Positions 37,887 to 46,451 of a stretch of DNA of 64,000 nt are shown piece after piece; the stretch's first letter is position 1, and every line of letters starts with the position of its first letter. A program made the translations under genes and the position numbers. The stretch spans positions 62,001-126,000 of the forward strand of contig NZ_QEXL01000004.1 in NCBI RefSeq assembly GCF_003311635.1, read 5' to 3'. The stretch is from Novacetimonas cocois. Its GTDB lineage: Bacteria; Pseudomonadota; Alphaproteobacteria; Acetobacterales; Acetobacteraceae. The notes under the pieces were generated by a model. It saw only the letters and a program-made list of their open reading frames with translations. It did no database searches and was not told the DNA's origin.

Positions 37887-39493
37887 GAAGCCTCCTGCGG
37901 AACAACCAGCTTCAGGGACGCTGTAATTTTCGCGTTCAGTTCTTCGCCCTGACGGAACTGCTCCTGCAACGTTTTCTCCAGCGCCGCGAAGCGTTCGGCA
38001 AACGGCACGCTATCTTCCTCGGCCTCTTCCGCGCCGACATAGCGGCCAGGTGTCAGCACGAAGCCGTGCTGTTCCACCTCATCGAGTGTGGCGGATTTGC
38101 AGAAGCCGGGAACGTCCTCGTAGGGGGCCGCGTCCTTCTCCCCGCGCCAAGCATGATAGGTATCGGCAATACGGGCGACATTGGCATCCGTCAGTTCACG
38201 ACGGGTGCGGTCAACCATGCTGCCGAGTTTGCGGGCATCGATGAACAGCATTTCCCCGCGCCGGTCACGCCAGCCTTTCGGGTTCTTGCTGCGGGCAAGG
38301 AACCACAGACAGGCCGGTATCTGTGTCGAATAGAAAAGCTGGCCGGGCAGCGCAACCATGCAGTCCACCACGTCTGCCTCGACCATGCGGCGGCGGATTT
38401 CGCCTTCGCTGTTCTGGTTGGACGACATGGACCCGTTGGCCAGCACCACGCCTGCCGTGCCATTTGGGGCGAGGTGCCACAGGATGTGCTGGAGCCACGC
38501 ATAGTTGGCATTGCCTGCAGGGGGCCTGCCATACTGCCAGCGCGGGTCATCCTCCAGCGAGGCATTCCACCAGTCCGAGATGTTGAATGGTGGGTTAGCA
38601 AGGATGGTATCGAACCGCAGATCTTTCAATTCATCACGCAGGAAGCTGCCTTCGTTGTTCCAGCGTATGTCTGCACCAATGCCCCGAACAGCGAGGTTCA
38701 TTTTTGCCAGACGCCAGGTCGTGTGGTTACTCTCCTGCCCATAGATGGCTATGTCGCCCAGCTTGCCGCCATGACTTTCCACAAACCGTTCAGACTGAAC
38801 AAACATGCCACCGGACCCACAGCAGGGGTCATACACGCGGCCCTTATAAGGTTCGAGCATGGAGACCAGCGTGCGCACGACACTAGATGGCGTGTAGAAT
38901 TCCCCCCCGCGTTTGCCTTCCGCACCGGCAAAGCCGCCAAGAAAATATTCATAGACACGCCCCAGAACGTCACGGGCCTGATCCTCGCTGCCACCCATGC
39001 CAATTTCGGAGATCAGGTCGATCAGTTCACCCAACATCACACTATCAAGTGCAGGGCGTCCGTAATCCTTGGGTAGAACGCCCTTGAGCTGGTCCGGATT
39101 GGCCTGTTCAATCGCCAGCATGGCATCATCAATCATTTTGCCGATGTTGGATGCGCGGGCATTAGCCTGAAGATGCGACCAGCGAGCCGTCTCCGGCACC
39201 CAGAAAATGTTCTCGGCCAGATATTCGTCCGGATCTTCCGCCGCCGCCGGATCATCATGCAGAAGGGCTTCATGATACGCTTCGAAAGCGGTGGAGATAT
39301 AACGCAGGAAGATCAGCCCAAGCGTAACATGCTTATAATCTGAGGGTTCCAGATTCTTGCGTAGCTTATCAGCAGCAAGGAACATCTGCTGCTCAAAACC
39401 GAGATTGGCGGTAGTCGCCTTCGCTTTCGTCCGTGTTGTTTTTTTTGGGGCCGGAGCAGCGTCCGGATTCTTACGGGGGCGGCCACGAGGCAT
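37883..39493 (-). CDS. hsdM: Type I restriction-modification DNA methyltransferase subunit M
   Basis: A 536-residue N6-adenine methyltransferase. It has the helical N-terminal HsdM domain (about 30-150), then [21 protein letters not shown] motif [12 protein letters not shown] (221-231) and catalytic motif IV NPPF (300-303). The first 30 residues are Lys/Arg/Pro-rich (AT-hook-like GRPRK). First gene of the hsdM-HEPN-MNT-hsdS-hsdR operon; its stop overlaps the HEPN start by 4 bases. The promoter should lie in the 225-base gap 39494-39718. Confidence 0.96.
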   Translation of the reverse strand: MPRGRPRKNPDAAPAPKKTTRTKAKATTANLGFEQQMFLAADKLRKNLEPSDYKHVTLGLIFLRYISTAFEAYHEALLHDDPAAAEDPDEYLAENIFWVPETARWSHLQANARASNIGKMIDDAMLAIEQANPDQLKGVLPKDYGRPALDSVMLGELIDLISEIGMGGSEDQARDVLGRVYEYFLGGFAGAEGKRGGEFYTPSSVVRTLVSMLEPYKGRVYDPCCGSGGMFVQSERFVESHGGKLGDIAIYGQESNHTTWRLAKMNLAVRGIGADIRWNNEGSFLRDELKDLRFDTILANPPFNISDWWNASLEDDPRWQYGRPPAGNANYAWLQHILWHLAPNGTAGVVLANGSMSSNQNSEGEIRRRMVEADVVDCMVALPGQLFYSTQIPACLWFLARSKNPKGWRDRRGEMLFIDARKLGSMVDRTRRELTDANVARIADTYHAWRGEKDAAPYEDVPGFCKSATLDEVEQHGFVLTPGRYVGAEEAEEDSVPFAERFAALEKTLQEQFRQGEELNAKITASLKLVVPQEAS

Positions 39494-39718
39494 GGAAACA
39501 GGCTTTCACTATCCAGAACAGGTCGTTACAATTTGCCTGATCAGGTCTTAATCGTCGAGAGGGACATAGACGGGAGCAGTCCTGCACCTGCTGACGATCA
39601 TCGCGGATACTGACTTCTGCTTCGGATGCCAGTCTGCGGTTTCTGGTACCTGCCATGACCTAAACGAGACAGGCGACGCCTCAATTAACCCCGAATACGT
39701 CGCGAGTGCGGTTGCGTT

Positions 39719-40054
39719 TTATTCAAAAATTAATTTAATCAAGATTGCCAATATCGCCATGCCGCCAAGCAACACCAATGTAGCCAACGTACCGACGCCG
39801 CGACGTCTGGGCCGTGGCGCACGCTTCCGTGCAGGTTGTGGGGCAGGCTGAATACCAGCTTTCTGATCCAGCCAGGCATCGAGGTCAGCGATTCGGAACC
39901 TTACGTCGCGAGTTCCATATGTGACAGAACGGGGCCCTCGGCCCATCCATTTCAGATTCCGCAACCGCCCTGGACTGATGCCCAGATATTCTGCCGCCTG
40001 CCCGTATGTCAGGACAGCGGGCCTCATACCTTCAGGAAGTTCGGACGCCATCAC
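39719..40054 (-). CDS. AlpA/excisionase-like HTH protein with C-terminal membrane tail
   Basis: A 111-residue protein. Residues 13-64 form a MerR/AlpA-like helix-turn-helix (LTYGQAAEYLGISPGRLRNL, then VRFRIADLDAWLDQ), the fold of recombination directionality factors. A Pro/Arg-rich linker (70-86) leads to a hydrophobic segment (LATLVLLGGMAILAILIKLI, 90-109), a likely single transmembrane helix, unusual for an excisionase. It is the last gene before attR and reads toward hsdM. The TGAGCCAA motifs at 40118-40144 lie just upstream of its start and could be its binding sites. Confidence 0.72.
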   Translation of the reverse strand: MMASELPEGMRPAVLTYGQAAEYLGISPGRLRNLKWMGRGPRSVTYGTRDVRFRIADLDAWLDQKAGIQPAPQPARKRAPRPRRRGVGTLATLVLLGGMAILAILIKLIFE

Positions 40055-40117
40055 TCTGCTACAAAATTATCAATGAAATTTCTGGGCGAGGCAGCCCAAA
40101 ATGTCAATGTTTCGGCC

Positions 40118-40144
40118 TGAGCCATTGAGCCAATTTTGAGCCAA
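40118..40144. promoter_or_regulatory. Putative right arm-type sites
   Basis: TGAGCCA at 40118-40124, TGAGCCAA at 40126-40133 and TGAGCCAA at 40137-40144. The last two have the same 11-bp period as the left-end pair (25555/25566). They lie about 105 bases inside attR and upstream of the AlpA-like gene. Confidence 0.55.
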
Positions 40145-40247
40145 ATGGAGGGAGATACCCCGTGACAAGCAGTGACGTCCGGTTATATAAAAGTGGCGGA
40201 AGTCAGGGATTTTCTGCAAAATTCCAAGGTAAGTCATAGCATTCCTT

Positions 40248-40296
40248 CCGCCCTTTCACGGCGGCAACACGGGTTCGAATCCCGTACGGGACGCCA
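40248..40296 (+). repeat. attR: 49-bp direct repeat of tRNA-Glu 3' part
   Basis: Exact copy of 25433-25481. No 5' half of a tRNA precedes it, so it is a remnant generated by integration, not a functional tRNA gene. The bacterial chromosome resumes at 40297. Confidence 0.95.
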
Positions 40297-40555
40297 CGGC
40301 ATGTAAGTGCTTTCCATTATTATGGAAATGCCTGCCTTCCTGATTCATGGCAGATTTTCATGCCATGCCTGTCAGGACATCATTCTATTCTTCATGAATC
40401 ATTGAACACGAAATCACCTGAAGATCAGGTGTTCGTCTGGCATCTCTTCATCTGGTTCCGTCATATGCCTGATCGGAAATGCGCCGGACACTGCGTTCAG
40501 GGAAGTGTCCCCCATCCCCAGCGAACGTCCGGCGCACTCATCAGGGACGTTCCTG

Positions 40556-40630
40556 ATAAAGCTTTTTGCAAAAATCTTCGAAGAACGCCGCCTTTTTAAA
40601 AAAAGGCGACACCCAAAAACTTCTGTTATA
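40556..40630. repeat. Dispersed palindromic repeat, copy B (left end truncated)
   Basis: AAAGCTTTTTGC followed by an imperfect inverted partner, then GCCGCCTTTTT facing AAAAAAAGGCG and the end motif CACCCAAAAACTT. The AAAAGTTTTTGG end seen in the other copies is missing. It lies 14-88 bases past the stop of the rhodanese gene and fills most of the gap between it and attR; 40297-40555 shows no gene. Confidence 0.7.
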
Positions 40631-40643
40631 TTCTGACGATTTC

Positions 40644-41519
40644 CTAACGCCCCGAATAGGGCGCGGCTGCCTTGGGCAGGCCGTCCTCGATCGGCAGGGC
40701 CGGATTGCGGGACCATTCGTTCCACGACCCCATATATATGCGCAGGCGGGTAAAGCCCGCCGCCGTCAGGGCGACATAGGTATTGGCCGCCCGCGCGCCC
40801 TTGAAGCAGTAGATGATGATGTCATCATCCGGATGCAGGTCGCGTGACGCCGCCAGGGCACGGATTTCCGCCGCATCGCGGAAAGAGGCGTGATTGTCCG
40901 TGACTTTCATGAAATCGTACCACTCGATCCACACCGCGCCGGGAATCCGTCCCTTGCGTGGCGCGAAATCGACGCCATAGGGCGATGAACTTTCACCCAG
41001 CCATTCGACCCTGTCACGATTATCCAGCAGTTTGACGCCACCCGAACGCAGGGCGGCCATCACGTCCTCATACGTGGCCATAAGGCCGCCATTTATGGTG
41101 AGCGGAAATTCGGTGCGCACGGGCGTCGTGGTTTCGGTGGTGAACGTGCCCCCCGCCCTGCGCCACGCGCTCAGCCCGCCATCAAGGATGCCGACGCTGG
41201 GATACCCCAGGTAACGCAGGATCCAGTATCCACGGCAGGACGCCCCATACCGGGTATGCAGCGCATCTTCATAGACAATGGCGGTCTTTTTGCCATCCAG
41301 CCCGTATTCCGCGAAAAGGCTGGCAAAGGTCCGCTGCAGCGTTGTCAGACCGTCCTGCGTGGTTTCCGCCAGATAGGTGAAGATGTCGGGCATGCTGACG
41401 GCCCCGGCGATATGCCCGGCGTCAAAGTCCTTTTTGTCCCGCACATCGATCAGAAGGGCCTTTCCCTCTGCGGCGAGCCTGCGGACATCATCGGGCGAAT
41501 AAAGAACAGGTATCGGCAT
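40644..41519 (-). CDS. Sulfurtransferase (two-domain rhodanese)
   Basis: A 291-residue protein with tandem rhodanese domains. The N-terminal domain (LLIDVRDKKDFDAGHIAGAV) is probably inactive; the C-terminal domain has the cysteine in IIYCFKGARAANTYVAL, the thiosulfate/3-mercaptopyruvate sulfurtransferase loop. It moves sulfane sulfur to cyanide, thiols or proteins. ATG 41519 has CGGAAAG upstream; the frame continues to 41687. It is the first chromosomal gene after the element, and might supply the sulfide-oxidation genes at 56-58 kb, though it is not linked to them. Confidence 0.93.
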   Translation of the reverse strand: MPIPVLYSPDDVRRLAAEGKALLIDVRDKKDFDAGHIAGAVSMPDIFTYLAETTQDGLTTLQRTFASLFAEYGLDGKKTAIVYEDALHTRYGASCRGYWILRYLGYPSVGILDGGLSAWRRAGGTFTTETTTPVRTEFPLTINGGLMATYEDVMAALRSGGVKLLDNRDRVEWLGESSSPYGVDFAPRKGRIPGAVWIEWYDFMKVTDNHASFRDAAEIRALAASRDLHPDDDIIIYCFKGARAANTYVALTAAGFTRLRIYMGSWNEWSRNPALPIEDGLPKAAAPYSGR

Positions 41520-41652
41520 GGGGGCTTTCCGCAATGATTGTGGACATGCACCCACCACTATCAGCAATGATGTCACCGATGGAGGCGACAGGGCACGCCC
41601 CGGCCATGATCTGGACAGGACCCTCCCGTATCCGTGAACGGGCCTGCCCCCT

Positions 41653-42789
41653 TCACCGGCCGAGGATGAAATCCACCGCCCCGCCATAGATGTGATACAG
41701 CGAACTGGCGGGCATATGATCAGTCAGGGAGACGCCATGCACGTCCAGCCGGTCGATCCATCCACCATGCAGGCGGGCGGGCGCATAATGTTCGAAGAAA
41801 TTCCCGCTCTGCCGCGTCAGCGCCGTGGCCGCGCGCGCATCGCCATCACGCGCCCGGCGGGCCAGTATGCGCATCAGTTCCGTCTGCGGCCAGATACGCG
41901 TTGATTCCTCCAGCCGCGCGCCATCTTCGGTAATCGCGTCACACACCACCATCCTGTCGGGATCCACGCCACACGTGATGGCCGTATCCGCCAGCCGGTC
42001 CCGGGCCGCCAGCACCGCCGGGACCTCCGCCGCCCGTGGTGCAAGCCGCGCGAATTCCGAAAACAGCCACGACCATTCCAGCAGGTGCCCCGGTTCCACC
42101 CGGTTATGTCCCGCCGCCTGCAGCGGGGCCCATGCACTGTTGAAGGTTTCGAGCAGCATGCCCGTCCCCGGCAGGATGAAATGTTCCAGCGCCAGCAGGA
42201 CCAGATCGCGGGCATGCTCCAGATAAAAAAGCTCGCCCGAAACCTCGAACAGCAAAAGATAGGCTTCCAGCAGGTGCATGTGCGGGTTCTGCCGGTGGAT
42301 GGTGTCGGCAGGCGGCACGGTGTCGAGATAGCCGCCCTGCCCCGTCAGGAATATCCGGTCGATTTCCAGCGCCGTCTCACGCGCGACCGCAAGGTAGGCG
42401 TCATCGCGCGACGCCCGGTAGGCCCAGCCATAGGCGAACAGGATGAAGGCATGGGCATACAGGTCGCGCCGCCGGTCCGCGGGCCGTCCGTCCGGCCCGA
42501 GGGAGAAGATCCACCCCGGCGCGTCGTCGCTGCGCCAGTAACGGCGTTCCACCTCATGCAGGCATTCCAGCGCCTGTCCCGCGGTGGGACAGAATCCGTC
42601 AAGCTGCGCGCGGCAATAGGTGGAAATCTGGCGCGCCTGCACCATCAGGCGCAGTTCAGGCAGGTGAATGGGCCGCCGGTCGAACGTCAGGCGTTCGTGG
42701 AACAGGCGCCGCGCGGTATCAAAGCCGATTCCCGACCACAGGGGCAGCGCGCCCCGCGACAGCCAGAGACGCCATGCGTCTTGAGACAA
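41653..42789 (-). CDS. AGE-family epimerase/isomerase
   Basis: A member of the N-acylglucosamine 2-epimerase / mannose isomerase family with an (alpha/alpha)6 barrel. Landmarks: DLYAHAFILFAYGWAY, NPHMHLLEAYL, EPGHLLEWSWLF and RIWPQTELMRI, which carry the active-site His, Glu and Trp residues. The exact sugar is unknown. I chose TTG 42789, seven bases after GAGGG and about where family members begin; ATG 42897 would add 36 residues of non-family character. It is divergent from the amidohydrolase gene. Confidence 0.88.
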   Translation of the reverse strand: MSQDAWRLWLSRGALPLWSGIGFDTARRLFHERLTFDRRPIHLPELRLMVQARQISTYCRAQLDGFCPTAGQALECLHEVERRYWRSDDAPGWIFSLGPDGRPADRRRDLYAHAFILFAYGWAYRASRDDAYLAVARETALEIDRIFLTGQGGYLDTVPPADTIHRQNPHMHLLEAYLLLFEVSGELFYLEHARDLVLLALEHFILPGTGMLLETFNSAWAPLQAAGHNRVEPGHLLEWSWLFSEFARLAPRAAEVPAVLAARDRLADTAITCGVDPDRMVVCDAITEDGARLEESTRIWPQTELMRILARRARDGDARAATALTRQSGNFFEHYAPARLHGGWIDRLDVHGVSLTDHMPASSLYHIYGGAVDFILGR

Positions 42790-43132
42790 TTCGACACCCT
42801 CTTTCGTGTTCCCACCGACGCGCCCCGCATGGCCCGTCCGCGCCTTTTCCACTCCGGGCCACCCGTGGGCCTGCCTGTCGCGCCATGCCATGCCCATCGG
42901 CGGGCGGGGCAAGGTCTCCCTTCCTGATGGGGTGAATAAGGTCGCAGCCGCCGTTCGTAAAGACAATCCGCATTCCCGCCGCCTGCATGCTGCCTGTCCG
43001 TTGCCTGCCCGTTGCCTGAGTGTACAGCATTACGTGACCTTGCGGGTTTTCGGGCGCTTTCGCCACACGGCGCCTGTATGCAGTTTTACTGCTATCATGC
43101 TTGCCCTCCTGACCGGCACGAAGGACGTAAAG
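42790..43132. other. 343-base divergent promoter region
   Basis: Lies between the AGE epimerase and the amidohydrolase genes. CCGTTGCCTG is repeated at 42998-43007 and 43009-43018 with an 11-bp period, a possible regulator site. No gene is supported, though the epimerase could start as far up as 42897. Confidence 0.35.
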
Positions 43133-44506
43133 ATGCAGACTGCGGGAAAATTCATCCTGGCGACCACCCTCGCGCTGGCCTATGGCGGCAGCGCCCTTGC
43201 ACGTCCGGTACTGCTGGAACATGCTTCCGTCATCGACGGGACGGGCGCACAGGCGCAGGCCGATACCTCCATCCTGATGGATGGGGGAAAGATCGTGGGC
43301 GTGGGACACGACCTGTCCGCGCCCCGCGATGCGCAACGGGTGGATCTGACGGGCCGCACGGTCCTGCCGGGCCTGATTTCCGACCACAGTCATGTCGGAC
43401 AGGTGTCGGGCACCACCAACGGGTCGCAGAATTACACGCGGGCCAATATCCTGTCCGCCCTGCGCCAGTACGAACGGTATGGCGTGCTGACGGTCACGGC
43501 GCTGGGGCTGAACAAGTCCCCCCTGTTCGACGAACTGCGCCGTGAACAGCACGCGGGACGCAATCCGGGGGCGGACCTGTTCGGCGTGGACCAGGGCATT
43601 GGCGCGCCGGATGGCGTCCCGCCACAGAACCGCTTCAACCTCGCCCCGGACGAGGTCTTCCGCCCCACCACGGCGGATGAGGCCCGCGCCGCCGTGGACC
43701 GCATGGCGGACGAGGGCACGGACCTCATCAAGCTGTGGGTCGATGATTTCCGCAATGGCGTGCCGGGGGCAAAGCCGCTGCCAAAGATGTCACCCGAAGT
43801 CTATCGCGCCGCCATCGCGCAGGCCCACCTGCGTGGCAAGCGGGTGGCCGCGCATATCCACGACCTGTCCGATGCCCGCGCCCTGGTCGCGGCGGGGGTG
43901 GACATCCTGGCGCATGGCGTGCGCGACCAGGCGGTGGATGTCGCGCTGATCGAAGATATGGAACAGCGTGGCACATGGTACATCGCGACGCTTGATCTGG
44001 ACGAGGCCAACTACATCTTTGCCGAACACCCCGAATGGCTGGATGACCCGTTCCTTTCCGCGGGCCTTGATCCCGCCCTGCGCGCGCAGTTCGCCGATCC
44101 CGCGTGGCGGGCAAAGACCCTGTCCGCGCCCCTGACGGCGGCATCGCGCAAGGCGTTGGCGATGAACATGCACAACCTGCTGACGCTGTACCGCGCGGGC
44201 ATCCATGTCGGCTTCGGCACCGATTCAGGCGCGATGCCCACGCGCATCCCCGGATTTGCCGAACATCGGGAACTCTACCTCTCGGTCGCGGCGGGACTTA
44301 CGCCGTTGCAGGCGATCTCGCTGGCGACCGGCAATGCCGCGGCACTGCTGCAGCTGCCGGACCGCGGGATCATCGCACCGGGCAGGCGCGCCGACCTGCT
44401 GGTGGTGGAGGGACATCCCGACCATGACATCGGGGACATGCACCATATCGCGCAGGTATGGCAGCACGGGGTGATGACCGACGGGCCGCTGACGGGCACG
44501 AAGTAA
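43133..44506 (+). CDS. Exported metal-dependent amidohydrolase
   Basis: A 457-residue protein with a signal peptide (KFILATTLALAYGGSALA, cut after ALA), so periplasmic. The amidohydrolase fold begins VLLEHASVIDGTGA; metal residues are in SDHSHVG, HIHD, LAHGVRD and FGTDSG; LIKLWVDDF may hold the carboxylated lysine. The C-terminal AALLQLPDRGIIAPGRRADLLVVEG is typical of imidazolonepropionase/dipeptidase relatives. Substrate unknown. ATG 43133 has AAGGACG upstream; the frame extends to 42806. Confidence 0.9.
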   Translation: MQTAGKFILATTLALAYGGSALARPVLLEHASVIDGTGAQAQADTSILMDGGKIVGVGHDLSAPRDAQRVDLTGRTVLPGLISDHSHVGQVSGTTNGSQNYTRANILSALRQYERYGVLTVTALGLNKSPLFDELRREQHAGRNPGADLFGVDQGIGAPDGVPPQNRFNLAPDEVFRPTTADEARAAVDRMADEGTDLIKLWVDDFRNGVPGAKPLPKMSPEVYRAAIAQAHLRGKRVAAHIHDLSDARALVAAGVDILAHGVRDQAVDVALIEDMEQRGTWYIATLDLDEANYIFAEHPEWLDDPFLSAGLDPALRAQFADPAWRAKTLSAPLTAASRKALAMNMHNLLTLYRAGIHVGFGTDSGAMPTRIPGFAEHRELYLSVAAGLTPLQAISLATGNAAALLQLPDRGIIAPGRRADLLVVEGHPDHDIGDMHHIAQVWQHGVMTDGPLTGTK

Positions 44507-44604
44507 GCACGCCCCGCGCCCGTACGCATTGGTTGCATGCGCTTTTGTATGCAGGAGAATGGACAGGCCTATGGCACAGGGAAGATGAAAAGGAGACACC
44601 CACG

Positions 44605-44949
44605 ATGGAACCATGGCATTCGTTCACCGAGTTCGGAAAATCGGGCACGATCTACCAGTTCAAGCGCCCGCCGGAGGACCTCCCGGACCAGCCGGCGATT
44701 TTCCTGCTGACCACCGTCATGGGATCGACCACCAAGGGGGGATCATGGGAATTCCTCAGCCCCGAAATCGGCCGTGTCCACTCCCTGCGCCGCGACTGGG
44801 ACAGCGTGATCACGCCTGCGCGCCGCGCCAAGGAGGAAAGCGAGGACGTGCTGGTCTGCTTCGTCTCCGAAGGAACGCTGGATGAGGCGTTTGACGACCT
44901 GCGCGATGGCGGGGCCCAGACCCTGCCGCCCACCCCGTCCGCGAGCTGA
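44605..44949 (+). CDS. Small protein of unknown function
   Basis: A 114-residue soluble protein, MEPWHSFTEFGKSGTIYQF at the start, acidic, no cysteine cluster and no membrane segment. ATG 44605 has AAGGAGA eight bases upstream, a strong start. I recognise no family. It follows the amidohydrolase by 98 bases and converges on the sugar porter gene. Confidence 0.65.
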   Translation: MEPWHSFTEFGKSGTIYQFKRPPEDLPDQPAIFLLTTVMGSTTKGGSWEFLSPEIGRVHSLRRDWDSVITPARRAKEESEDVLVCFVSEGTLDEAFDDLRDGGAQTLPPTPSAS

Positions 44950-44979
44950 GCAAGACGGCCACAAGGCGGGATACCGGCC

Positions 44980-45013
44980 CGGCGCGGGGAATGTCACATC
45001 CATCCCCGCGCCG
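44980..45013. terminator. Strong hairpin between convergent genes
   Basis: CGGCGCGGGGA (44980-44990) and TCCCCGCGCCG (45003-45013) form a perfect 11-bp stem with a 12-base loop, midway between a plus-strand gene ending at 44949 and a minus-strand gene ending at 45034. It probably works for both directions although U-runs are weak. Confidence 0.6.
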
Positions 45014-45033
45014 TTATGCTTGAGACTTTACTT

Positions 45034-46401
45034 TCAGCCCATCACGCCGAAGGTCCCGTTCTTGAGCGACGCCTCGATTTCTTCCAGAGAGCGTCCGCGC
45101 GTTTCGGGGACATAGCGCAGCACGAACACGAACGCCGCGAAATTCAGCGCCGCGAACATCCAGAACGTGCCCGCGGCACCCAGCGTCTGCACCAGCGAAA
45201 GCGTCGTCAGCGACACCACCAGGTCCGCCACCCAGTGCGTCGCGGCGACAAGGCTCATCCCCTTACTGCGGCATGACAGGGGATAGACCTCCGCCCCCAC
45301 CAGCCAGACCGCGACCGACAGGCTGCCGACGTTGAAGATGGCATAGCACACGACCGCCGCCGCCGTGATCCAGGTATTGATCCCCTGCGTCGCGCCAATG
45401 GCAAACATCGTCCCCAGCACCAGCAGCGACACCACCGCGCCGGGAATAAGCCGCAGCAGCAGCGTGCGCCGTCCCCACGCATCGACCGCCCAGCTGCCGA
45501 ACGTGGTGGAGGCCAGCATCGCGACCCCGATGGCGATGGAGGTCAGCAGGGCGGAGCTTTTGCCAAACCCCACCCCCGCGAAGATGGTCGGCGCGTAATA
45601 CAGCACCGCATTGACGCCCGTGATCTGGCAGAACAGCGCCACCCCGACCGAGGCGACCAGCGCAGGCCGCACCCAGGGCTGCAACAGGGCGGACCACGGC
45701 GCCTGCTCGTCATGCATGGCGACGATGGCCTCCAGCTCCGTACGGGCAAGGGCGGGGTCGCGCCGCAGGCGCTGCAGCACCTCGAACGCGCCTTCGAGGT
45801 TGCCTTTCATCGCAAGCCAGCGCGGGCTGCGCGGCAGCAGCGACATGCCCACGAACAGCACCACCGCCGGCACCACGCCCAGCCCGAACATCAGCCGCCA
45901 TGACTGATCACGCAGCACATAGCCCGCGATGAAGGAAATCAGGATGCCCGCCACCACCGCCATCTGGAACAGGACCACCATCTGCCCACGTTTTTCAGGC
46001 GGGGCGATTTCCGCGATATAGACCGGCACGATCTGCGAACACATCCCCACCGCAAGGCCAAGGATGAAGCGCGCAAAGACCAGAAGCGACACGCCGGGGG
46101 AAAACGAGGCCATCAGCGTGCCGAAAATGAACACCAGTGCCGCGAACATGATCATGTAACGCCGCCCCAGCCGGTCCGACAGCGGGGCGGCCACCAGGCA
46201 TCCACCCAGCGCGCCCGCGACGATCGCCGACGTCACCACCTGCTGCCCCAGCGTGCCCAGCGCGAAATCGCCCGTGATCTGCAGCAGTGCCGCGGAGATG
46301 ATGCCCGTGTCATACCCGAACAGCAGTCCCCCCGTCGCCGCGACGGCCGCGATCAGCCCGACGATGGGAGGGGTGGAAGCCACGTTCTTGTCCTGCGCCA
46401 T
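45034..46401 (-). CDS. Sugar porter family MFS transporter
   Basis: A 455-residue inner-membrane proton:sugar symporter, 12 transmembrane helices expected. Sugar-porter motifs are clear: DRLGRRYMIM after helix 2, PRSPRWLAMKG in the central loop, WGRRTLLLRL after helix 8 and PETRGRSLEEIE at the C-terminus. QITGVNAVLYYAP in helix 7 is the substrate motif of XylE/GalP-type carriers. With xylulokinase two genes upstream, a pentose such as xylose is plausible. It starts 50 bases after the Yellow-like gene and is probably in one operon with it. Confidence 0.95.
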   Translation of the reverse strand: MAQDKNVASTPPIVGLIAAVAATGGLLFGYDTGIISAALLQITGDFALGTLGQQVVTSAIVAGALGGCLVAAPLSDRLGRRYMIMFAALVFIFGTLMASFSPGVSLLVFARFILGLAVGMCSQIVPVYIAEIAPPEKRGQMVVLFQMAVVAGILISFIAGYVLRDQSWRLMFGLGVVPAVVLFVGMSLLPRSPRWLAMKGNLEGAFEVLQRLRRDPALARTELEAIVAMHDEQAPWSALLQPWVRPALVASVGVALFCQITGVNAVLYYAPTIFAGVGFGKSSALLTSIAIGVAMLASTTFGSWAVDAWGRRTLLLRLIPGAVVSLLVLGTMFAIGATQGINTWITAAAVVCYAIFNVGSLSVAVWLVGAEVYPLSCRSKGMSLVAATHWVADLVVSLTTLSLVQTLGAAGTFWMFAALNFAAFVFVLRYVPETRGRSLEEIEASLKNGTFGVMG

Positions 46402-46451
46402 TATTCTTTTCTTTCTTCAGCGTAGTTCGATGTCCGGCGATGTAGCCGGGG

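Noticed and set aside
40248-40296. A second tRNA gene at the right end of the element
   Set aside because: Only the 3' 49 bases are present; the preceding sequence cannot form an acceptor 5' strand or D arm, so it is an attachment-site remnant.
25433-40296. CRISPR array or cas genes within the element
   Set aside because: No regularly spaced repeats and no Cas-like proteins were seen; repeats present are att sites, arm motifs and isolated palindromes.
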